A DNA stretch of 64,000 bases from Orobanche coerulescens (Eukaryota; Streptophyta; Magnoliopsida; Lamiales; Orobanchaceae), in the NCBI GenBank assembly GCA_033398695.1, contig CM065804.1:124553501-124617500 (forward strand), given 5' to 3'. Below, piece after piece: positions 46,438 through 57,565 of the stretch. The first letter of the stretch is position 1. The number at the start of each line of letters is the position of its first letter. The translations under genes were made by a program, and so were the position numbers. The notes under the pieces were generated by a model. It searched no databases. It was not told the origin of the DNA and saw nothing but the letters and a program-made list of their open reading frames with translations.

Positions 46438-46806
46438 GACAAAATTGAAAAGGTTATTGGTCCTGATTAATCAGGACCAACTGAAGGTGTCACTGAACTT
46501 CTATTGGATGGAAAAGCACATGGCCCTTCATGGCTTATAGGAAGATGTGTAAAGTCTGACAAATGCTCCACTTCTAGCATGACAAACTCGCAGATCAGTG
46601 ATTTGACGACCAAAATCAGGCAAGAAGTTGTTGGCGAAATAGAAGAATAGCTGGAGAAGAAGGACCAAGAAGAAGTAGATGCACAGGTGAATAAGAAGGT
46701 GCAGGAGAACCCAAGCATGAACATCAATTTGGTGGAACTTTGTCCCACAATATCAAGTGATAACGACAACGACGCTCCTATTACCGAAGGAGATGCTACA
46801 TCTTAG
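46438..46806 (+). pseudogene. Degraded CACTA accessory protein C-terminus (Transposase_24/Tnp1-like)
   Basis: After a splice-acceptor-like TTTGTAG, a 122-codon frame runs to TAG at 46804-46806 with in-frame stops near 46468 and 46649. It encodes TELLLDGKAHGPSWLIGRCV, a linker, and an Asn-rich end (NPSMNINLVEL). The GPSWLIGR motif and INI...C ending resemble the second protein of plant CACTA elements. The family call is from memory and tentative. It probably represents the element's own coding remnant fused downstream of the captured exons. Confidence 0.5.
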
Positions 46807-47109
46807 ATTTTCTGTTTTTTAAGTACTGTATTTCATGGGTCTTGGTCATTGTATTTAGGCTGTTTAACTATTTTCATTACGTATTGTAAGACTTATAACT
46901 CTATGTGCTTGGTTAGATATTATGGTGGATGGATGGTGTGGAGGGTCTTTGTTTTGGTGGTTAGACTTATAACTATATGGTGTGAAGGGGCTTTATTTGG
47001 TTAGATATTTTGGATAGATGGATGATATGGGTTGTATTTGAATGGATGGATTCTGAATTGTAATGGATTGGTAATTAATATAAACAAATATTTCTTGTCA
47101 ATTTTTTTG

Positions 47110-47290
47110 TGAAAGTGTTGCAGTAGGTGGTACATAGTGTTGCAGTTACTTACGAAAAAGGTGTTGCAGAAACTTAAAAAGTGTTGCAACAGGGTTCCCT
47201 AACAGGTATGGGCCCCACATCAGACCCCATATGTGGGGCTCACATATGGGCCCACGGCCCATAGGTGGGCTCCACAAGTGGGCCCCATCT
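47110..47290. repeat. CACTA right subterminal repeats and GTGGGCCCC block
   Basis: AGTGTTGCAGTAG-type words (47113-47190) are followed by a block of GTGGGCCCC/GGGGCCCAC and CATATG(T)GGG words in both orientations (47208-47290), which can fold extensively. The Gyp-3 insertion cuts the block at 47291; it continues with TGGGCCCC after 55703. Confidence 0.78.
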
Positions 47291-47291
47291 G
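47287..47291. repeat. Target-site duplication of Gyp-3 (left)
   Basis: ATCTG here matches ATCTG at 55699-55703. The flanks join to CCCATCTGTGGGCCCC, an uninterrupted piece of the CACTA subterminal block. Confidence 0.95.
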
Positions 47292-49296
47292 TGTAACACC
47301 CCCAAGTTATTCAGGGTATATTACAGCGCCGTGAGCCCCGCTGTGGGACCCACAAGGCTAAACATACGCGGAACTATAAACTTGACCGAGAAGGTCTACA
47401 TACAATGGAAAGAAAGTCGATACAAATGGTATTCAAAACCATAACCAATGAAACCATATACATCACTGCACAAATCAATACCTCGGCAACACAGGCCGGA
47501 ACATCAAGGAAACTGAAATACAATACTCGAGTATTTAAAAATCCATTCCAAGACAACAACACCGAATGGAGGAATCCAAGAAAATAACCGAGACAAGACA
47601 CAGTATCACACTTGCCCATCATCTTCATGCCGACCGATACCCACCTGTCCGCTCTCCTGGAACTGAAATACATGAAACGTATTTCCCCCATAAAGGGGTT
47701 AGCCGTCGAATAGCTAGTGCAAGTATAACAATATGAAACATAATACTCCTCGACAATAAAGTAAATGTAATCCGTCAATTCATCAATATCCGTCAATTCA
47801 TCAATATCCGTCAATTCATCAATTTAAGACTAGTATTCCGGAATAACTAAATCTCATAAGACGTATGTGAATGCCGTAGAAACGGTTCGTTCACCTCATA
47901 CGCCGTTACGTATGTGAATGCCGTAGAAACGGTTCGTTCACCTCATACGCCGATACATGTAGGAATGCCGTCAAAACGGTTCGTTCATTACATGCCAACA
48001 ATATATCTATGAATGCCGTAAAAACGGTTCGTTCATGATATGCCATCAATATTTCTATGAATGCCGTAAAAACGGTTCGTTCATATCATACCATCAATTC
48101 CTCTTACTTTCAAAGTCGAGAACGTACAATCATAAATGTATACTTGCCTTAATAAACGTTACCGAAGATCCCGAAGAACATGGTTCGACCGGGAAGCTTG
48201 AACCACGAAGAAGACAACGAACGGAAGGGTTCCGACTTGAGTTCTTCACAAGGATTTCATCCCTAAGACATATCAATGATAAATCAACAATCGTACAGTG
48301 AATAATAATCGTACAACGCACAAAACCCCCCTCTTAGACCTTTTGTCGGACACTTTCAAGGCGTCGACTAATAACTCAACCAAAACGACGAATCAATACA
48401 ATCCAACCGTGGAGTGACGATGGGAATGATAGAATACACTTAAATAATCATCAATCCATCACTAGTCTAAATTAATACGGATTAAAAGGATGAAGTCAAA
48501 CAAAATCCCCAATTTCCAACATAAAATTCGAAGTGTTCTTGAATAATCTTTCAATAATCCGATGAATACTCAAACATGTCCATAATCATGCGTATATCAC
48601 TTCATACCCCATGATTTTAACATCCAAAACATCATTACCCAATACAAAATCGAAATCCAAGATGTTGAAGAAATTACCTCTTGAAAATCCAAGCACTACG
48701 ATTCGAAGAATACGCGATAGCTTGATGATCCGAGCTTCCCCACCAAATGAAAATGATAAAAATTCAATACTCAAGAGGTAGATGATGCAAAGTTCTCTCC
48801 CCAAGCTCTCTCTCGTGTGGGTTGAAGAAAATGGAGAAATGATCGGATTTTGCTGAAAAAAAACGTAATTATACAGTTGACTGCATCGTGTGCCGCGGCT
48901 CAGCCAAAGTGTGCCGCGGCACAGGGTACAGACGGTTTTGGCCGAATCTGGAAAATGAGAGTGACTTAGCTATTTCGACCATAACTCCCTCGTCTGGACT
49001 CCGATTGACTCGCCGTTTGAACCATTGGAAAGCTAACTCGATGCTTTATAATATTGCAAATATTCAGAATTTTTGGAGTTTTCAAAAATTAATGGTGATT
49101 TAACAAAGTCGAACTCATACGTGGAAAAGTCGCTAAAGAACACGGAATTCAACAGAACGATACCGAAACGAACTCGGATGACAAAAAGTGTAGAATTAAT
49201 CATTCTCAGGATGACGAAACGGTCCCAAGAAAGTCTTCAAAACGGACTTTTGCCAACAAAGAAAAATTACCGGAAATCGAATTTGCGGATATTACA
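47292..49296 (-). repeat. Gyp-3 3' LTR
   Basis: This 2005-bp LTR contains three 18-bp ATCCGTCAATTCATCAAT repeats (about 47770-47823), five 47-bp hairpin repeats (47861-48095), and a pair of GTGCCGCGGC palindromes (48890-48925). On the minus strand these palindromes precede a TATA-like GTATAATTA by about 20 bp. Confidence 0.93.
47861..48095. repeat. Five tandem hairpin repeats in Gyp-3 LTR
   Basis: Five units of about 47 bp each contain GAATGCCGT, a 4-base loop (AGAA, CAAA or AAAA) and ACGGTTCGTTC. CCGT/ACGG can pair, and the outer ATGTGAA/TTCACCTCAT arms are also complementary. The partner LTR has the same five units at about 54262-54500. Confidence 0.88.
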
Positions 49297-51761
49297 TTCT
49301 ACCCTCCTTAAAAGAAGTTTCGTCCCGAAACTTAAAACAACTAGGGAGAAGCAATATCCCGCCGGGAAAACTCAACGAGATACACAAGAAACGCGTAACT
49401 TATGCCCAATGGCGAAACGTTACAAGTAACACAACAATACATTACCCGAAGGTAATCCAAGCCAACGCTGAAGTAAATACGAATCACAATGTCTGAAGGC
49501 TCCAATAGAGATACCAATACGTCGCAATGGCTTGAAAGCCCCTCAACCGAAGCTGTATATCACGATGGCCTGAAAGCTGAACATCCCAAAGCTGTAAATC
49601 ATCACAATACAGATCTCAAAGAAACAAACCTGACTGTCGAACATACCCCTCTGGCGTATGAACGCTTAATCACAAAACGTCGAACACATCCAATCAATCA
49701 TGGACTACGAACGATCAAAAAATTGTACGGCTCAAAGATGGACATCACAGTACGCCCGATCCGGAAATGTATCCGTGCACATGTCCACCCCGTATACGGA
49801 ATCCAGAATATACGTGTGACAATGTACCTAATTAGCCTCAAGAACTACGTCTCGTGTGCACGGTCCAATGCGGAAATATCCACGCATGACCATCGAGTGC
49901 ATGGCTAAAAATCCTACACATAACCAATCGGCACGCAGACATGATTCCAGATATGCCACGATACAACATGACAACGAAACTCAAGGGATAAAACATCCAA
50001 TACGGATCATACGACTCACCAAGTGAACGATGACACACGAATAATGAAAGATCGACACGACCAACGATATTCAAAACAACCATCCTGGGATCAGAATTCC
50101 CTAAGGACCGATTAACACGGCAATAATCACAACACCACAATTCGGGAAATCCTCAACCCTCAACGATCACAAAATTATCGAGTTCACAAGAATAATAGTG
50201 TGCTGCCTTGAGTCGGCCAACACGACAATAATAATTCAATGGATGGGAACTCTCCTCGACAGTCCCAATTCAATACTTCGATTACCGTAGAATGGCCAAT
50301 CGATAACAACGATACAACGGATGAGAATATCTTTGACAACGGATGGGAATTATCTTCGATAATCCCAATTCAATACCTCGATTACCTTAGAACGATCAAT
50401 CGATAATCAATGATACGATAGAATAGATGTCCCGGTGTCTTAAACCGACCACCGAAACGGAGATGAAAAAAAAGGATATATCAAACGTCTCCAATCGGTT
50501 AATATAATATTAATAGAAAAACACCGATATCAATGACGCATTATCACCACAATATCTCAATGGAACATCCATCACAATCACAATCGATACGTCGATACCG
50601 CGAATCGGCAATCGACAGCGACTTTACCAACAAGTATCGCAATGCCTCGAATCGGCCTTTAACAAACAACAGTAACATTTGGCATAATTTGCCGACGGGC
50701 GTCGTGTCAACCAATCCCCTGATATCAATACAATCATAAAGAGGCCATGTCCCAAAATGATACACACAATCGTACGCCTACACGATAACATTAGTCTCAT
50801 TGATTAGTACGAGTATAAAACTTGTCTCGATATCAATACAACGTACTGTTACCAATTCAGTTGATTTCGTCTTACAAATTCCCTCAGTCTCGACCAAGAT
50901 AATCTACGAACCCTTCAACCTTAACCGCAACACAACAGTCATAATTCACGATCAAACATCATACCTTATTGTAAGACGAAGGATTAATAATCAACAGGTT
51001 TGATGACGACCAATATCAACACCACCAAATCACAAACTCAACCGTTTGAACCATATCTCGACTAAACACAGTCTGAACAATCCAACTCAGACACTGACAA
51101 ACCCTGTCCACAATACGAGTCGAAATATGATGATCATATCCGCAACAAATGAGGACCAATAATAAGGGTCTAGATATTATCGGTTCCAAACTCAATTCTT
51201 AAATACGAATTGACAAGGTTCCCTTCTCGTAAATCCGTAGTTAAAATTTTCCGATGATCATCGTTAATTCTAACCATCCAATTAGTTCAACATTATAGAT
51301 AATCATATTTTAAGGTTATCAAACAATCCAATCATTCGATTTGAATATTTGCTCCGTGCGTATGGGCTTCCAAATTCGAGAGATGAATAATAGTCTCATC
51401 AAGCTCATAATCACATTCGTATTTCCTATACGAATATTATTTCCAACACATAGTTTAGCTCTAGATATGAATATTCCATATTCATATTCAAAACATCAAC
51501 ACTTCTTAAAAATTTCATCACCTCGGATAATTCAAGAGTTCGCAAGAACATGAAATATCCGAAATCACGTTTAGAACAACATATCCGAGGTACATATCTC
51601 CATGTTATCATTTCCTTCATCATGTCATTCATACAACCTCAAGAATCACAACAAAACCCTTATCGTCATATGAAGAAGATCTCAATAATCATATCAACAT
51701 CCGAAATCTCTTATTACGATTCCAATAAATCTCGTATAGCATTATCACATGATACCAAGAT
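49297..51761 (-). other. Gyp-3 internal region, non-coding
   Basis: A polypurine-like tract and GTTTCGGGACGAAAC abut the LTR at 49297-49335. The rest has no protein I recognise on either strand. A roughly 100-bp direct repeat (50238-50320 and 50338-50415; AATGGATGGGAACTC... and TCGATTACC words) is present. A stretch near 49644-49700 matches the LARD internal region around 62580-62645 on the opposite strand. Confidence 0.75.
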
Positions 51762-53160
51762 TGTAACACCCCGCATCCTCCAGGAATATTACACGCCGTA
51801 AACCCTTCTCACAAGGATTTACCAGGCTAAGCACAAATTTCCACGTCATTTCAAAAATGCCAAAAAGACCGATGACGGTAATATTTTTCAAATACTAAAA
51901 AAAAATCATTTTCCAAATACCGTCAAAACGATCAAGGTTAAAATGCCGAAAACTCAGTTTAGGGAATCGGTTTTACAAAATAAAATTCAGTTGGCAAAAT
52001 ACCAAAATCCATTTCAAAAATACTCATGCAACGGATAAAAGTACAGTCCAATTTATGCATTTACATTGAAATAAAAACGAACATCAAAATGCGCGATTCC
52101 CAACATACTCCCTCCCAAGTAGTAATCCTTAAAGAAGAAAAAAAAAATGAACCACTATCAAAGGGATACGAGGATTACTTTGTATGGACTAACCACGAAG
52201 AAGAATAATTTGAACTCCATTCCAAGAATCATCAAAAACTTCAAGAACAATACTTAAATCGGAGCTCTCCATCTTAATCTTGTTTAAGAGAATCATCTCT
52301 CAATGTTTAGGAACTTCAAGTACTTCCCAAGGCTCTCTCTCTCTATTGACTGAAGGAAGGAGAATGGACAAAATGCCTCTCAGCACTCGTCTATCCTCTC
52401 TATAAAACACATCACTAGCGCGTGCTAGGCCTTATATTAAGCATGCGCTACATGACTAACGTGCGCTATCCTTCCTTGATAGCGTGCGCTATCGGGAAAT
52501 CCAGAAGCTACTACATTACTTCGAAATTCATCTAACGTACGTAATGCCCATGCATTAGCATACGCTAACAGGCGTTGACTTGCTACAGTATCGTGCCCCC
52601 ACATGCCAAAAGCATCCGCGGTTACCGGGATTCCTTTGACCGATATGGAATTAGCGTGCGCTAATCATACGGTTTTAACGTGCGCTAGCTCTACACGACA
52701 ACTCTTGCTGACCTTATCCGACACGCGTCGAACATGGCGGTCCGCGCCAAGCTAAGATTCCATTAATGGCGATCTGGTGTTAGCGTGCGCTAACCAACAT
52801 GCGTTAGCGTGCGCTAATCGAATATAAAAATCAATCTGGGCCTACCTGTCGGCCACCTTTCGGAACTAACCCAGCAAGTTGTTACGCACGTTAGGGGTCC
52901 TCCTTAGCGCACGTAACCGAATCTCTCAGCGTGCGCCAAGTATGCACCGTAGCGTACGTTAAGTATATGTCTTAGTGCACGCTAGGCATATCTTGTAGCG
53001 TGCGCTAACGTAGCTATACTTAGCCATTTTTCGCTATTCTCGACATAAACACATTCAATAATATTGTCATACATTCACATCATCCTCAAGTACAATTGTC
53101 CATCAACGACATCCAACATATAAACGAAAAAAATTATATCCGAAAAATCGGGGTATTACA
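51762..53160 (-). repeat. LTR-B: orphan LTR inside Gyp-3
   Basis: This 1399-bp LTR runs from TGTAACACCCCG to GGGGTATTACA (minus strand TGTAATACCCC...GGTGTTACA). Upstream on the minus strand is a polypurine tract (TTTTTAAGGGGGGTAGAG). The R/U5-side sequence around 52240-52410 is homologous to the LARD LTR around 58050-58200. It has a TTAGCGTGCGCTAA cluster (52412-53010) and a minus-strand TATA (TTTTATAGAG near 52400). The 5-bp flanks AAGAT and CTCTA do not match, so it is not a simple solo LTR. Confidence 0.85.
52412..53010. promoter_or_regulatory. TTAGCGTGCGCTAA palindrome cluster in LTR-B
   Basis: About sixteen copies or variants are seen, for example TTAGCGTGCGCTAA near 52650, 52780 and 52804, and ACGTACGTAA near 52535. 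On the minus strand the cluster ends at the TATA-like sequence near 52400. Confidence 0.8.
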
Positions 53161-53691
53161 CTCTACCCCCCTTAAAAATAAGTTTCGTCCTTGAAACTTG
53201 CAATCACTCGCACAAACAACATTTCAACGGAAATTTAAATTCACCAAGAATTATCGAATAATCCGAACAACATACTTACAAGTCTGCGAAGTCGAAGATC
53301 TCCCGTGATACTAGCATGCGACTCCTAAACAAAGTCTCAACATAATACCGATACACACCACTATCGCAATTAGCAACTTAACAAAATCTCAAGGAAGAGT
53401 TCACGTCCATGACCACGGCCACGATTCTTCCTACTTTCATCCAACATTCTGAAGGGCACATCCGTGCGTAAGTATAATCCGAATCGCACATTCTCGAAGT
53501 GACCAAATCCCAAGAATACCAAGCTATAAACGAAATGATTAAGAAAAATACAAGAAGAGTGAGAGGACTTACAAGTACCGGTCGCACTGTGATGATGGCA
53601 GAGTAGTGATACTGTGGGCAAATGCCGACTCAATCGATCTAAAAGACCGACAGCCTAGGTATCCATAAACCTAAGCTCCGATACCATATTC
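53161..53691 (-). other. Junction region: LTR-B element 3' end joined to Gyp-3 leader
   Basis: 53161-53330 resembles, on the minus strand, the last 200 bp of the LARD internal region (CTAGTATC...GGAGATC, GATTGCAAGTTTC, GGACGAAACTTATTTT). 53560-53691 is instead a Tekay-type leader with GCCTAGGTAT and the primer-binding site, homologous to Gyp-2 17000-17109. The two parts come from different elements and are joined near 53400-53550. Confidence 0.65.
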
Positions 53692-55698
53692 TGTAACACC
53701 CCCAAGTTATTCAGGGTATATTACAGCGCCGTGAGCCCCGCCGCGGGACCCACAAGGCTAAACATACGCGGAACTATAAACTTGACCGAGAAGGTCTACA
53801 TACAATGGAAAGAAAGACGATACAAATAGTATTCAAAACCATAACCAATGAAACCATATACATCACTGCACAAATCAATACCTCGGCAACACAAGCCGGA
53901 ACATCAAGGAAACTGAAATACAATACTCGAGTATTTAAAAATCCATTCCAGTACAACAACACTGAATGGAGGAATCCAAGAAAATAACCGGAGACAAGAC
54001 ACAGTATCACACTTGCCCATCATCTTCATGCCGACCCGATACCCACCTGTCCGCTCTCCTGGAACCTGAAATACATGAAACGTATTTCCCCCATAAAGGG
54101 GTTAGCCGTCGAATAGCTAGTGCAAGTATAACAATATGAAACATAATACTCCTCGACAATAAAGTAAATGTAATCCGTCAATTCATCAATATCCGTCAAT
54201 TCATCAATATCCGTCAATTCATCAATTTAAGACTAGTATTCCGGAATAACTAAATCTCATAAGACGTATGTGAATGCCGTAGAAACGGTTCGTTCACCTC
54301 ATACGCCATTACGTATGTGAATGCCGTAGAAACGGTTCGTTCACCTCATACGCCGATACATGTAGGAATGCCGTCAAAACGGTTCGTTCATGACATGCCA
54401 ACAATATATCTATGAATGCCGTAAAAACGGTTCGTTCATGATATGCCATCAATATTTCTATGAATGCCGTAAAAACGGTTCGTTCATATCATACCATCAA
54501 TTCCTCTTACTTTCAAAGTCGAGAATGTACAATCATAAATGTATACTTGCCTTAATAAACGTTACCGAAGATCCCGAAGAACATGGTTCGACCGGGAAGC
54601 TTGAACCACGAAGAAGACAACGAACGGAAGGGTTCCGACTTGAGTTCTTCACAAGGATTTCATCCCTAAGACATATCAATGATAAATCAACAATCGTACG
54701 GTGAATAATAATCGTACAACGCACAAAACCCCCCTCTTAGACCTTTTGTCGGACACTTTCAAGGCGTCGACTAATAACTCAACCAAAACGACGAATCAAT
54801 ACAATCCAACCGTGGAATAACGATGGGAATGATAGAATACACTTAAATAATCATCAATCCATCACTAGTCTAAATTACTACGGATTAAAAGGATGAAGTC
54901 AAACAAAATCCCCAATTTCCAACATAAAATTCGAAGTGTTCTTCAATAATCTTTCAATAATCCGATGAATACTCAAACATGTCCATAATCATGCGTATAT
55001 CACTTCATACCCCATGATTTTAACATCCAAAACATCATTACCCAATACAAAATCGAAATCCAAGATGTTGAAGAAATTACCTCTTGAAAATCCAAGCACT
55101 ACGATTCGAAGAATACGCGATAGCTTGATGATCCGAGCTTCCCCACCAAATGAAAATGATAAAAATTCAATACTCAAGAGGTAGATGATGCAAAGTTCTC
55201 TCCCCAAGCTCTCTCTCTCGTGTGGGTTGAAGAAAATGGAGAAATGATCGGATTTTGCTGAAAAAAAACGTAATTATACAGTTGACTGCATCGTGTGCCG
55301 CGGCTCAGCCAAAGTGTGCCGCGGCACAGGTCTGACAGTTTTGGCGAATACGGAAAATGAGAGTGACTTAGCTATTTCGACCATAACTCCCTCGTCTGGA
55401 CTCCGATTGACTCGCCGTTTGAACCATTGGAAAGCTAACTCGATGCTTTATAATATTGTAAATATTCAGAATTTTTGGAGTTTTCAAAAATTAATGGTGA
55501 TTTAACAAAGTCGAACTCATACGTGGAAAAGTCGCTAAAGAACACGGAATTCAACAGAACGATACCGAAACGAACTCGGATGACAAAAAGTGTAGAATTA
55601 ACCATTCTCAGGATGACGAAACGGTCCCAAGCAAGTCTTCAAAACGGACTTTCGCCAACAAAGAAAAATTACCGGAAATCGAATTTGCGGATATTACA
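53692..55698 (-). repeat. Gyp-3 5' LTR
   Basis: This 2007-bp partner of 47292-49296 has the same subrepeats and GTGCCGCGGC pair (55294-55330). It is followed by the right target duplication ATCTG (55699-55703). Confidence 0.93.
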
Positions 55699-55703
55699 AT
55701 CTG

Positions 55704-55975
55704 TGGGCCCCTACTTTTACAGAAAATTGACCTCTGCTGCAACACTTGTTTAATGTTGTTGCAGGCTATATTTAATGATGCCTTGCAGTCTTATGGTAAC
55801 AAAAGGAGTGGTGTTGCAGTAGGTGACAGAAGTGTTGCTGTAGGGACCTACGGCAGCGGTGAAAAGTGCAACACCAAAAAAGTGTTGCCGTTTTGATTTT
55901 CTTGTCTGCAGCAACATTTTTTTTGCTTCTTGCAACATTTTGTAGGAGTTGCCGTAGGCCATCTATGGCGTAGTG
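55704..55975. repeat. CACTA right subterminal repeats and terminal inverted repeat
   Basis: TGGGCCCC continues the block cut by Gyp-3. It is followed by CTGCTGCAACACT, GTGTTGCAGTAGGTG, AAGTGTTGC and GTGTTGCCG words and the terminal inverted repeat 55947-55975 ending GGCGTAGTG. Confidence 0.85.
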
Positions 55976-55978
55976 AAA

Positions 55979-57255
55979 ACATACGTACGGCTTTGAGATT
56001 AACGTACGTAAAGATCAGGATTTTATAAATAGGACTTCAGCCCATTTCATTTTACACTTTCACCTCCGACCATTAATTGATTCTCATGACTTGGAGAAGC
56101 AATCCCACGATATTTCCACCCCTATATCGGCCCCTGAAGGTGATTGTTGAAGACAAGGGACATTTAAGATTGGTATTCAATCATCCAACGTTGAGCTTTA
56201 CCTAGAGATTTCATCGTTTCTTTCCGTAGTACGGTATGTGATACTCTAACCATCTGGAATTCATATTCGTAGGAATGCTCATGAGTACATTACTGAGGTT
56301 ATTGAGTTTGTTATGAACTTTATGAATTGAACAACATGTTTAGGAGAATTGAATTGTATGAACTTAGGGCCTTCGTTAGTAATAGTCGAGCCTTGATGAT
56401 GCCTATCGTAGGGATGTGATTTGTTGCAGATTATGACATGCTTTGTGATGGTTTTGTGATCATTGTTATGATGGACGAAATGAATATGTTATCACCTAGA
56501 CTAGGTGAATCCGAGATGTTGAACGTAGGGATTATTCCTTAAGTATAATCCGGTGTTTGTAAGGATTATTCGGATTGATAAACATCAATATGAATGGTTA
56601 GAACGTTATGATCTTGTTGTAACAATCATGGTGAATGTACAACTTGGATAATATGAATCTACTTGCGAAAAGAATGAGAATCATAAGTGGGGTTAACTTA
56701 GAATTCGGTTGAACGTACTCACCTTGTTATGAATTAACTTAGATAACTATTGCTTGCATTTAGAATCATTGGGCAGAATTGAATTATGGTTTGGGACATT
56801 TTGAAGACACTGAAAATCTGTATACATCATCATGTTATCCCCATTATGATCTTTCGTTTCTTATGTAGCATGGTATTCGTTCGACGTAGTGTTCCTTAAA
56901 AAGTTAACCAAGAATTGACCATGTAATGATAATAAGTTCAGTCACCATTTGAAACGTTTAACATGTTCGTGTGATAGCCTTGTTATGTAAAGTTGAGTTG
57001 CCGCTATTTCCTTTTGTGTAAGGTTCGATCTTTACGAACAGTTGATCGAAGGTGCGGCCTTCGAGTTTGTTGGAGTCGTTGAAGTATTTATCTCTTGCCA
57101 CCTTTCTAAGGCAAGTATCTTAATTATATTTATTCGTATTAATGTCGGTTATATTGTTGAGTGTCGTGCATATGTGTTGTGATTGTTTTGTCCACCATGT
57201 ATTGGTCCAACGGGATCATCAAGGGAATCTATAGCTGTGTGTGCTGGATCGTTGG
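55979..57255 (+). repeat. Gyp-3-flanking remainder of Gyp-1 3' LTR
   Basis: This continues the Gyp-1 LTR: the last palindromes (ACATACGTACGG, TTAACGTACGTAA), the TATA box TATAAATA (56024-56031), then 1.2 kb of non-coding R/U5-side sequence. Near 57185 it contains one copy of the TTGGTCCAACGGGATCAT...GCTGGATCGTTGG module that the LARD LTR has four times. It is cut at 57255 by the LARD. Confidence 0.8.
56024..56031 (+). promoter_or_regulatory. TATA box of Gyp-1 LTR
   Basis: TATAAATA lies 12 bp after the last palindrome. The CACTA insertion sits about 100 bp upstream in the original LTR once it is removed. Confidence 0.7.
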
Positions 57256-57565
57256 TGTAATATCCGGAATTTCTACTACTGATGTTTAATATTATTTTAT
57301 CCGAGTTATATTGTACAGCGTGGAATCTGTACAGTAGAGATAAAATAAATAAAGGACTGAGATATCAGTATCGGTATAATTGTCGTATTTGGTCGACAAT
57401 TACATTTGAGGATATTGTGTATCAGGTTGTCGTACTTTTGATATTGGGTATATCGTATGATGATATTATTGGATTCAGTGTTTGTGTTCAGTGTGTCTTA
57501 TGTTCGCTTTTGGTATGTCGAGACGTTGGACAAGAACTGCGGAAAATGGCTAAGTATAGCCTTAT

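Larger units (their letters stand above)
47292..55698 (-). mobile_element. Gyp-3: non-coding Gypsy-type LTR element containing an orphan LTR
   Basis: This 8407-bp element has 2.0-kb LTRs at 47292-49296 and 53692-55698. By eye they differ at about thirty positions (about 1.5%), so the insertion is young. The primer-binding site is at 53673-53686 (minus strand TGGTATCGGAGCTT). LTR termini and the GTTTCGGGACGAAAC polypurine context match the Tekay-type Gyp-2. The internal region has no gag or pol. Part of it (49644-49700) is homologous to the LARD internal region, so it is a LARD-like non-autonomous element. It also holds LTR-B, flanked by its own polypurine tract but without a matching target duplication. 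Confidence 0.92.
41918..55975 (+). mobile_element. CACTA (En/Spm-type) transposon carrying captured exons
   Basis: The ends are CACTACTCCATAGATG...CCTACG(A)CAAC at the left and the inverse, GTTGCCGTAGGCC...CATCTATGGCGTAGTG, at the right: about 28-bp imperfect terminal inverted repeats starting CACTA. Subterminal arrays of AGTGTTGC/GCAACACT-like words lie inside both ends, typical of the superfamily. Without Gyp-3 it is about 5.65 kb. Inside are an ETFQO gene fragment (45162-45872), other unidentified exon-like segments and a degraded CACTA accessory-protein C-terminus (46438-46806). No TNP2-type transposase is visible, so it is non-autonomous. It inserted in the Gyp-1 LTR. Confidence 0.88.
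36907..57255 (+). mobile_element. Gyp-1: host Ty3/Gypsy (Tekay-type) element, interrupted
   Basis: This is the oldest layer. It enters the window inside gag (36907), runs through protease, RT, RNase H and integrase to 41372, then a polypurine tract and the 3' LTR from 41408. The LTR is interrupted by the CACTA (41918-55975) and resumes at 55979, ending at the LARD insertion at 57255. The 5' LTR and start of gag would lie beyond the left edge, past the TR-GAG array. Its pol is closely related to Gyp-2 pol but on the opposite strand. It carries many more stops and indels than Gyp-2, consistent with greater age (inference). Confidence 0.88.

Noticed and set aside
49489..49908. Plus-strand 139-residue frame in the Gyp-3 internal region
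   Set aside because: No domain, unusual composition, opposite to the element's direction, and the homologous LARD region is not open.
51762..53160. LTR-B as an ordinary solo LTR
   Set aside because: The flanking 5-bp sequences AAGAT and CTCTA do not match, and a polypurine tract with internal LARD-like sequence is attached on one side.
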